A DNA stretch of 64,000 nucleotides. Origin: Polytrichum commune. Lineage: Eukaryota > Streptophyta > Polytrichopsida > Polytrichales > Polytrichaceae. The notes under the pieces are model-generated. The model saw only the letters and a list, made by a program, of their open reading frames with translations, had not been told where the DNA came from and did no database searches. A program made the translations under genes and the position numbers. Below are positions 23,241 through 31,626 of the stretch, piece after piece. Where the stretch lies: contig OX485803.1 in NCBI GenBank assembly GCA_950295325.1, positions 54,887,554-54,951,553 of the forward strand, written 5' to 3'. The number at the start of each line of letters is the position of its first letter. The stretch's first letter is position 1.

Positions 23241-23825
23241 TTATTTTGGTGATGGATACAGAATATTTACATGGTAGATGGTTTTTTTCCTTGTGATATT
23301 GAGTTCGGGGGGTATTGTTGGTTCTTCATATGTGATTGTGTCAGCGGCAAAATGGGCAATGACATGTGTGTCTGGGAATGGGCATGTGTGTGGGTTCGAG
23401 TTTTGGTACCAATCAATGTCTGGGGATATAATTATAGTGATTGTGTAAGGATCATTTTGGGCCGCCATGCGTGTCCAGTGAATGGCTTGTTGTAGGTCTG
23501 TTGAGTTGTGAGGATGTGCGTATCCGATTCCTTGCCATTTATAGTCAAACACTTTACCTAAGGATCCAAATATTATGTCTCGTGAGAATGGTGAGTAGAA
23601 TTGGGTGAATTGTGTAGGACATGTAACTGGGGATGAAAAATATGAGTGGTTAATATTGAATGTTGTAATTAGTAGATCCAATATTTGAGTTGGTATTGTA
23701 TATTGGGCTCTTTTGAGTGGGTCGTTTTTTGGGATACGGTATTTGTATCTTTGGTATAGCCAAACAATTTCAGTTTCGAATGATTGGGTAGATGGTTCTA
23801 GACCATGTGTGGTATTTTTTGCCAA
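23241..23825 (-). pseudogene. LINE ORF2, unrecognised domain between RT and RNase H
   Basis: 194 codons without a match I can name. The sequence is aromatic-rich, with FDYKWQGIGYAHPHNSTDLQ followed by SPDIDWYQNSN and a strand-rich end (HVIAHFAADTITYEEP). The layout faintly recalls a nucleotide-modifying enzyme fold with an NPP-aromatic loop, but the loop here is AHPH, so I leave it unassigned. Flanked by frameshifts on both sides (23826-24353 and 23219-23241). Confidence 0.5.
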
Positions 23826-24353
23826 TTGGTATTGTTTCCATAGCCATGTTAGTCTAGCTTTCGGGATGGTGATGAGATGCCTTCCATTGTCTTCGTATAT
23901 GTGAGCGACATCAAATTGTGTTTGGATAGTATCAGAGTTTGTTTCAATGTCGTTTTCTGGGTTGCATTCACTAATAGAGATATGTGCTAGCGGAATTATT
24001 GTGGTTGGTGTGACGTATCTTGTGTCTCAGTGTTGTTCTGTGGTGAAGTAGGCGTTAATGATGTTTGAAAAATGCTTGTGTTGTCTTTCTGTGTAATATT
24101 GGATAAGCAGGTTTGTGTTGTGATTGCATATGTTGGTTTCACAATAGGGGTATAGGTCCTTTGGGTTCACCATTTATTATATGTGTTGTTATTTGTTGTG
24201 GTCCATTAACATAGGTATGACGTGACTGTTCTTTTTATTCCATTATGGTCATTAGATTGTTTTTGTTTGTGATCGAGTATTTTGTGTATGGGGAATTGTC
24301 GGGGGTCTTTAAGCATGTTGTTGGGGGGAGGAGGTAGATGGGGGATGGGGAGG
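23826..24353 (-). pseudogene. Heavily damaged part of LINE ORF2
   Basis: All minus-strand frames are interrupted by several stops, but patches of coding-like sequence alternate between frames, so this is a decayed linker of ORF2. Confidence 0.55.
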
Positions 24354-25265
24354 TTAGGGGGGTGTACGGGGGCGGTCGGTGTGTGAGGTAGGATGTTGTG
24401 ATTTCTTATTATATATTTGTTTTTGAGGGATCTTGTTGGGTGATGTTGTTGGCAAGGTAGGGAGCATTGATTGCAGGGGGGGGTGGCATAATAGTTGATT
24501 AGCTATATTAAGTGCGCTTTGGATAAGTTTAGAAGGAGTGGAGTGGTAGATTTTGAATTCGTCTTTGTTCATTAGAGTGGTACCATTAGGCATGGTAATT
24601 TGGTCTAGTGTGGTTATATTATGTATAAGTAGTTTGTGTAGTAGTTTAAGTGAGGTGTTGGGGTTTAGGCCATGTAGCATTTGTGCTTCTTCCATCCATG
24701 CAGTTTCAAGTGAGGATGGGGTTAGTAGAAAGTTATTTATTGTGCTTTTTAGATGGACTCCGGCTTTATGTTTGAGCAAGAACAATGTTCTAGTGATGGG
24801 TGATCTAACACAGTGGTGGTATTTAATGCGAGTGATTTCTTGAAAGCCCCCATATTTGGCGAGTATGAATTGTAATAGACCAGTATATATTTTCTCAATT
24901 CTCCCTTTGTCATTGAGGGCATTTTGTAGTTGTTCTCCAATGCATCTTAGATAGACATTTTGTAGTGAGAAAGCTTCGATTCCAAATAGGTTGTGTGGGA
25001 GTTGTGTAGCGATGTTAGATGTGCATTTGGGTATTCCGCAAATCGTTTTGTAAAGTGCTATGATTTTTTTATCTAGTTTTTTTATAGCTGGTATGGAGTA
25101 AGGTACTGCGTAGAAGCTGTATGCTATTCCAGCGCGTATGACTGTATCTGCCATGTTTATTTTTTGTTTCATAGTAGCTGGGCATGTTGCAAGGGCTTGA
25201 CATTGTTTGATGACTTTAGCTGTAGTAGTATTTATTTGTGTTTTTCCATTTGACTGATGGTACAA
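24354..25265 (-). pseudogene. LINE ORF2, region after the reverse transcriptase (thumb and linker)
   Basis: 303 codons open in a frame shifted relative to the RT. It has the helical sequence typical of LINE proteins C-terminal to the palm (ADTVIRAGIAYSFYAVPYSI, then KKLDKKIIALYKTICGIPK). The end is Pro/Thr/Lys-rich low complexity. The frameshift joining it to the RT lies at about 25216-25265. Confidence 0.75.
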
Positions 25266-26635
25266 GGTTTATTCCTAGATACGTGTATGGTTCATGTTGG
25301 TTTAAGACTGGTATAGGTTGACTCCTGTAGTTTATATTGGTGGATTGGATTAAGGCTTTAAAGGTTGTGGGGTGAAGTTTGGATTTGTTTGGACAGCCAG
25401 TTATTGCACACTTGGGTATTCCAAGGGTCATTCCTGTCCATTCGCAAAATTTGTCTAGTTTGTTGAGTTGTCTTTGCAGTGTCTCTAGTTTATTGGCGAT
25501 TGCTGCAAGATCATCTGCATATGCTGCTGATGAGATTTTTACTTTAGATGTGCCAAAAGTGTATCCATTATTTCCTTGTTGTAGCCATCTGAGGAGGGGT
25601 TCTAGGAATATGATAAATAGATATGGGCTAAGGGTATCACCTTGTATTGTACCTCTTTGAATAGGGATTGGTGAGGTTTTTCCGAAGTGTTCGCCAGTGA
25701 ATATTGTTGAGGATTATGAATATATGTTTCCTAAGAGGTTTATGGAATCAGTGGGATATCCCAGATCTTTCATTATGGCTAAAAGTCTGGCGTGATCAAT
25801 AGAGCTAAAGGCATTTTTGAAGTCAATGTAGAGGATATATATATCTTGGTTCGTGAGTCTTGCGTCTTCAAGCGCTCCGATGAGTAGTTGGATTTGTCTA
25901 GAAGTGCTTCTCTCTGCTCTGAAGCCTTCTTGACTGTCATATAATATTTGGTATTTTTCGCCATATGTTGATAGAATAGAGGTTAGTGTACTCGTGTAGA
26001 ATTTATATATGGTGTTAGCTAGCGTAATAGGTCTGTGGTTTGTTAGTTGTGATGGGTTTCTTTTTTTGTATAGTAATATTGTTAGACTGGTTTTCCATGA
26101 TGCGGGAATTTGTTTTTGTTTATAACAGTGTTTAAATAATAGAAAGAGTAATTTGTGGAAGCGTGGAGGCATATTTTTTAGAATTGAATTAGGTATTTTG
26201 TCTTGGCCTGGGGCTTTGTTATTACTTAGGTTTTTAAAACAAAAATCGTATGTTTCTTGGTCAAAATACGTGTGTAGAGGGGTGTGGGGTTTTCCTCGCT
26301 TGTCAATTATGTATCCGTCTAGGTCATGCCATGGATATTGTCGGACTCCACATGTGCAGTGTAGTGGGTGTATATTTTGGTATTGGTATGTGAGGACTGT
26401 AGGACGGTTACTGATGGATTGTTGTATGTAAATTTCTGATGCGATGTCTTCTGGGTTGGTTAGTATATTGTTTTGTTTATCAATGATGGAGTCCAGGGGT
26501 GAGGTTTTAGTGTTCTTGAAGACTTTCCGATTTATTTTTTGGGGGCTTCTTTCGTACATTTGTCTGTATTTTGATACGGCTTTTAGAATGCAGTCTTTGG
26601 TGTATTTTGTGGTGATTTTTCTGGCTTCTTTATTT
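25216..26635 (-). pseudogene. LINE reverse transcriptase
   Basis: The RT boxes are in order: NNKAPGQDKIPNSILK, then GFRAERSTSRQ, IDFKNAFSSIDH (first catalytic Asp), GTIQGDTLSPYLF, and the active-site YADD at 25510-25521. One in-frame TAA at 25711-25713 breaks it between the FKNAFSSID and GTIQGD boxes. A one-base indel near 26630 in an A-run separates it from the endonuclease frame. It would copy the element RNA at the nicked target by target-primed reverse transcription. Confidence 0.9.
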
Positions 26636-27988
26636 GCCTTTTTTTGCTATGGTTGCTATGGTATTAATCCATTCAGTAGGAGGTGCCGTTGTGATAGGTG
26701 GGTGTGGGATGTTTGTGTGTTGGTGGTTTCGTATATCGTTTAGGATGGGGTGTACTTGCCAGAGTGGATCGTGTTGTGCAATGTATATGGTTTTTCTTAT
26801 TAGGTGGTATGTGTTGAGGTGTCTTTTCCATTCTCTGGCCAGTTTTCGTGGCAGAAAATCACCTTGTTGTGATGTTCTGCTCGTAAGGCTTGGTACCGGG
26901 TCTGCTTTACATGTTTTTTCAATTGTTTTTTCAATTGTGTTTACAATATGGTCAAATGTTGTATAGGCTTCTACCCATTGATCCGGGCTTAAGTGTTGAT
27001 AGTTTTCTAGTAATGTGGTAAGGGTTTTTATTTGGGCAGAGTTTTCTTCGAAGAATGTTATGTTGAATTTTTCGATATTTTTTGGTGGTATTGGGTTTAG
27101 TATTCTAGTTGGTGACGTGTTTGTGGGGGGTGGGGATCTGGCTATAAGGGTGTTGTGGGGGATATGTAGTGCAACTGGATAATGGTCTGAGTTTAGATTC
27201 ATATTTGTATTTGTGGTGGAGATGAATTTGCTGTTGTCTGGTGAGTGGATGTAGAATCCATCTATTAGACTTGTTGATGTATAATTATAGCCTCTTTGTC
27301 TGGAGATGCGAGTGTTAGTTGGGATATATTCTAGGTTGAATGATGCAGGAAATTTTTTCCATTGGTAGTCTTCTTCTTGTGGGGGGGTGTTAATGTTGTT
27401 ATTTTGCCTGCCCCTAAGTGCAATATCTCGGTTAAAGTCGCCACATAATGTGTATATGTGATTGGGGTTTATAGTGATTTCATTCTTAAGGTGTGGGATG
27501 AGGTGTATGTCTTCTAAGTGTGTAGGCATATACATATGTATGATTAGCCAAGGTATTAGTGGGTGATTGTTTATTTTAATTATTTGTAGGTATAGGGAGA
27601 TATTTGCTGGTGTGAGAATTTTGGTAATATTCCCAGGGAATGCATATTTCTTGTGGATAAGTGTGAGTAGGCCTCCTCTTCCGGGTGTATAGGGCATCCT
27701 TTGTTGTATGCATCTTGTGAGTGCATGTGTGTTGTTGAAAATGAGTTTAAATTCCGGAAATAGATTTTGTATGTATTTTGTAGATTTGTTTGCAGTTAGT
27801 TTGGTTTCTTGGATATGTATGATTGCTGTGTTGTTTAGCGAATTGTTTATTAGGCTTTGTAGGTTTGGCAGTAAAATGTTGAGTGATGATGCATTCCATG
27901 TTATTATGTTTGTTTCGTGTACAATGTCTGTGTTGATTCTTATGGTTGGTGCGGGAATAGCTGGGGGTGGGGTGGGTGCGAGTATTCA
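26630..27988 (-). pseudogene. LINE APE-type endonuclease
   Basis: About 450 codons, open but lacking its own early Met. It contains ITWNASSLN (27890 region), IHIQETK (catalytic Glu, about 27801), LCGDFNRD, LIDGFYI and NLNSDHYPVAL (catalytic Asp-His, about 27182), the ordered motifs of an exonuclease III/APE-like nuclease. It would nick target DNA. The preceding low-complexity frame overlaps it from 27940 to 27988 in another frame at a C-rich run, so a one-base slip probably separated them. Confidence 0.85.
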
Positions 27989-30408
27989 TTAATGCTTTCT
28001 AGGCATCGAAGTGCTTCAGTGATCAATTGATTTGGGAGGAAGGTAAATTTGTTTTGAAGGGTGATGGGTGTGGGTGTAGTATCTTGGTTGTGAATGAATT
28101 CATATATTTCTGTGTGTATTGAATTTTTTGGGAGTATTATATCTTGATTGTTTCCTACAAATGTTGTGTAGGGGTGAGGTGTCAATGTGTGCCTTTCGGG
28201 GGGATTGGTGAGGTTAGCTAGTCTAATAATTAATGTGTTGGTCCATATGTCGTTAAAGTGGTAATTTTGGGGTTGGGCTAGTATGCTATTGCATGTGTCT
28301 ATTGAGGGGTGGATGGTGATGACTATAGCATATAGCATATGGGTTAGTGGTGATTGCCTTTGTGTTTGGATGTATTGATGTAGATGTGGGTAGGTATTTA
28401 TTGCCTGATGGTGTAGTGAGTGTGTATTTTTTAGTATGGGAGCAAATGTATTTGCTATGTGTTGGTATTCAGGTTGTAGTTTTATAGTGTTTGGGATGAA
28501 GTATATGTTGGCTCTCTTTTTGTGTGTAGCAGGATGTGTATGTAGGATGTTAGGCATTGGTCCGGGGTTGGATTCTATGTCCCCGCATTTTAGTAATTCT
28601 AGTTTGGTAATGAAGTAGTATCCGTGGAAGTGGATTATTTTTGGATTTTTCATGTTTGTTTTTAGATATATTGTGATTGTGAATTTGGTTGTGGTAAAGA
28701 GGTTAGGTATAGCGGGTATGGTGTTTTCTATTTGTATGGGTGAGAAGTGTGGTTTTGTATTATTTATAGATTTTTGGCTTGTTATTGAGTTAGGTTTCCA
28801 ATTATTTATGAAGTGGTATTTGTTATTATTTGTGTGGTGAGGCCGGTAGGCCGAGGCCATTGTGTTTTTTGGGTGGGGTTGGTATTTTGTATGAGGGCTT
28901 AATAGGTTTTTGATTTTGTGATGGTGTTCGAAGTTAGGGTAGGGTTTATTTTTGGAGCATTTGTTTTGAAGGTATGCTTTGGTGTTTGTTGAGAGGTGAG
29001 GTTGGTAGGTTGAGGTTGCTTTGTTTTTCGGGTTGAGTTTTTGTTTAGTGTGCAAATTTAGTTTTGAGTAAGGGTGGTTTATGGGGAATGGTTTGTGGTT
29101 TTGGTGGGTGTTATATTTGGTTAAGAGGTGTGTATGGGAGTTGTCTTGGAGTACGTGTTTTGTAGTTGTGCGTGGTTTCCATTTGGTTGTGATAGGGTTT
29201 GGCTTGTGGTGGAGATGGTAGGACAAGGTCATTTTGTAATTGTGATATGATTTGTATTTCAAGTGGAGGTTGGATTTGGAGCTAGGGTATGGTGTGCTTT
29301 TTGAGCGTAGGTTGAGATGTTTTTTAGATAGTGGGTGAGGTTCTAGGTTAGGTTGGGTTTCTTGTTTTGAGTGGGTATTATGCTTTGGGCGTTGTTGTGG
29401 ATGCACTTTGTTTTTAAGGTAAAATCTAAGTTTTGAGTGGATTCTATATTTCAGATGAAGTTTATTCTTTGGATGAGAGTTGTGTCTTGGATGGAGTCTA
29501 TGTTTTGGATGTGATATGTATTTTGAGTGAGGTTGGGGGTGTTTGTGGGTTGGATGGGTATTGTAGTGTAGTATGGATGTGATTTCTTCAAGTTGTTTGA
29601 GTAAGAGGTGTGTGTTGTAGATTGTTATTACTTTTGGTTTCTCTTCGTTTGTAGATTGGTATTTATAACTTTTATGGCGTGGCCGGTGGGCTAAAACCTT
29701 TTTGTGTTTGGGTGCAATTTTGTGCTTAGTGTGGGGATGGAGTTGTTTTTTGAGGTAAAGATTTGGGTTGATGTTTTGGTGTGATTTGAGTGTTTGATAT
29801 TTGTTTTTATTGGTTTTTTGGGGTGGAATGAGTATGGGTATGGATTTTATGTGTCCTGAGGGTGTGTGTTGTGCGTAAGTGTGATTTTTATTTGTTTTGT
29901 TAGGTATCCATTTGCTTGTGGATTGGTGTTGAGTATAATTTTTGTTGATTGTTTTTTGTTTTGTTTTGTGTTTTGTTAGGTTTGTTATACGTTTGGTTGT
30001 ATTTATGATGGTAGGGTGGGGTAGGGATTGTGTTATATTTTTTGGTTGTTTAGATGTAGGTGGAGGGTATGTGTTGGCTATAGGGGTGTACTTTGAGAGA
30101 AGTCCATGATGGGTATTTGATGTAGTGTTTCTTGGATTTCTCTTTCTTGATTTTTGGTGCTTGTTTTGTGTATATTTTATATTCGTTGTACTTGAGGTAG
30201 AGGGGTGATATCCATGTAGGTTAGTTGTTTTTGATTCTTGGTATTTAATGAGTGCAAGTTTTGTTGTAAAGGAGGTGTGTTTTAGGATGGGTAAAATGAT
30301 TTCTTGTCGTATAGGTAAGGGATGTGAGTTCACATAGTATTTAGGTATTTGCTTTGTTGTGCTTTTGGTTTTAGTTATGTTGGTAGGGTTTGGTAAAGTG
30401 TGTGTCAT
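27940..30408 (-). CDS. LINE low-complexity frame with internal 2A motif, 822 aa
   Basis: Residues 1 to about 600 are extremely Lys/His/Thr/Asn/Pro-rich, with degenerate six-residue repeats of HPKHRL type near 29380-29530. At residues 605-617 stands LLKCGDIESNPGP, a canonical 2A ribosome-skipping motif. The 205 residues after it are more ordinary and lead to the endonuclease. The frame is also open upstream of its first Met back to the poly-G tract at 30431-30443, where the other low-complexity frame ends. Despite its composition the frame has stayed open for 2.5 kb. On the coding strand G is scarce, unlike in ORF1. Confidence 0.75.
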   Translation of the reverse strand: MTHTLPNPTNITKTKSTTKQIPKYYVNSHPLPIRQEIILPILKHTSFTTKLALIKYQESKTTNLHGYHPSTSSTTNIKYTQNKHQKSRKRNPRNTTSNTHHGLLSKYTPIANTYPPPTSKQPKNITQSLPHPTIINTTKRITNLTKHKTKQKTINKNYTQHQSTSKWIPNKTNKNHTYAQHTPSGHIKSIPILIPPQKTNKNKYQTLKSHQNINPNLYLKKQLHPHTKHKIAPKHKKVLAHRPRHKSYKYQSTNEEKPKVITIYNTHLLLKQLEEITSILHYNTHPTHKHPQPHSKYISHPKHRLHPRHNSHPKNKLHLKYRIHSKLRFYLKNKVHPQQRPKHNTHSKQETQPNLEPHPLSKKHLNLRSKSTPYPSSKSNLHLKYKSYHNYKMTLSYHLHHKPNPITTKWKPRTTTKHVLQDNSHTHLLTKYNTHQNHKPFPINHPYSKLNLHTKQKLNPKNKATSTYQPHLSTNTKAYLQNKCSKNKPYPNFEHHHKIKNLLSPHTKYQPHPKNTMASAYRPHHTNNNKYHFINNWKPNSITSQKSINNTKPHFSPIQIENTIPAIPNLFTTTKFTITIYLKTNMKNPKIIHFHGYYFITKLELLKCGDIESNPGPMPNILHTHPATHKKRANIYFIPNTIKLQPEYQHIANTFAPILKNTHSLHHQAINTYPHLHQYIQTQRQSPLTHMLYAIVITIHPSIDTCNSILAQPQNYHFNDIWTNTLIIRLANLTNPPERHTLTPHPYTTFVGNNQDIILPKNSIHTEIYEFIHNQDTTPTPITLQNKFTFLPNQLITEALRCLESINEYSHPPHPQLFPHQP
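28558..28596 (-). other. 2A-type ribosome-skipping motif
   Basis: Encodes LLKCGDIESNPGP, fitting the established D-(V/I)-E-x-N-P-G-P consensus. Known 2A peptides cause the ribosome to omit the Gly-Pro bond, so the low-complexity part would be released from the downstream endonuclease/RT protein, which would begin at the final Pro. Motif identity is seen directly; activity is inferred. Confidence 0.85.
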
Positions 30409-30421
30409 CTTCCTTAATTGT

Positions 30422-31626
30422 CTAGATGTAGGGGGGGGGGGGGTATGGATTGATTATAGGAGTGTTCGTTGTTATTGTGTGAGGTTTTTGATGTGTGCTT
30501 GATGCATTTGATGTGGTGAAATGGTATTTATATGGGTTAAGTATCTTTGGTTTTTTCTTTTTTGATTTTTGTAATATTTTTAGTGTATGTTTTGTTGTAG
30601 GATGGGTGGTGGATGGGGTGGGTATTGTGTTTTTTATTTGTTTAGGTATGAAGTGTAATTTTGTATAGTTGTTTGTTGTTGATTTAGTTTTACAATAGTG
30701 TGTGAGGTTGTGTTTGTAATTAGTGTTAGGTTTCCATTTATTTATGAAGTGGAATTTATTATTTGTGTGGCGAGGCCGGTAGGCCGAGGCCATTGTATTT
30801 TTTGGGTGGGGTTGGTATTTTGGATGAGGGTTTGATAGGTGTTTGAGTTTGTGATGGTGTTTGGAGTTAGGATGGGGTTTATTTTCGGAGTAATTGAGTA
30901 TTGGGTGTGTATATTGTTTCGTTTGAATTTTGTCTTTGTGTATGTGTAAAGTAAAGTGATTGTATTTATATTTCATATGGTATTTTGGTCGTCGTAGGGT
31001 CTTATGACTAGTATGATGGTATCTTTTATTAAGTACGGACTTTGTTGTAGGTGTGTATATGATGCTTGGGTGTGGTCGGGCTTTGGTCTTATTTATTCTT
31101 TGGTTATTTATGAGTATGTATTTGGTTATAGTGAAAGGGTTAGTTTTGGCGGATGTTATGCTTTTTATTTGTTTGAGTAGGAAGTATGTGTATTTTGGAT
31201 TAATTTTGTGTATTGTATGGTATTTGTATTTTGTTTGAGTATAGTATTTTGTTTGAGTATAATATTTTGTTTGAGTATATTGTTTTGTTTGAGTAGAGTG
31301 TTTTGTTTGAGTATAGTGTTTTGTTTGAGTATAGTATTTTGCTTGAGTATAGTATTTTGTTTGAGTATAGTGTTTTGCTTGAGTATAGTATTTTGCTTGA
31401 GTATAGTCTTTGTGTACGTATAAAGTAGATAACTTGTATTTCATATGGTATTTTGGACATTGTAAGATACTATGAGTAATACGATGGTATCTAGTATTTA
31501 TTCTAGTATTTATTCTATTTATAATAGTATATAAAATACTATGTTTAATACTATGTCCAAACACGTGTATGTATCTAAGATAGTATTGAAGTAAATACTT
31601 TTGTTTTACCCGGCGATTTGTGGTCA
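30422..31626 (-). CDS. LINE low-complexity frame, upstream part, 400 codons
   Basis: Begins right at the ORF1 stop in a different frame. No ATG is near the junction (the first codon there is TTG), so expression would need frameshifting, reinitiation or readthrough. The centre is a perfect-period repeat encoding YTQTK-type units (31222-31412). The last 130 residues resemble residues just before the 2A motif in the downstream frame (both contain NTMASAYRP, then HTNN and WKPN), but no 2A motif is left here. It ends at the 13-G tract at 30431-30443. Confidence 0.5.
30431..30443. repeat. 13-bp poly-G tract joining two LINE frames
   Basis: An uninterrupted G13 on the plus strand (C13 in the coding strand). 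The upstream frame terminates just after it and the downstream frame is open through it, so its length decides which frame continues. Confidence 0.9.
31222..31412. repeat. 18-bp minisatellite inside a LINE reading frame
   Basis: About ten to eleven units of TTTTGTTTGAGTATAGTA with a few substitutions. Because 18 is a multiple of three, the coding strand keeps one frame and encodes a six-residue repeat of YTQTK plus Tyr or His. Confidence 0.95.

Noticed and set aside
31222-31412. Regular repeats that could suggest a CRISPR array
   Set aside because: Units are directly abutting 18-mers without spacers, in a eukaryotic LINE. It is a minisatellite.
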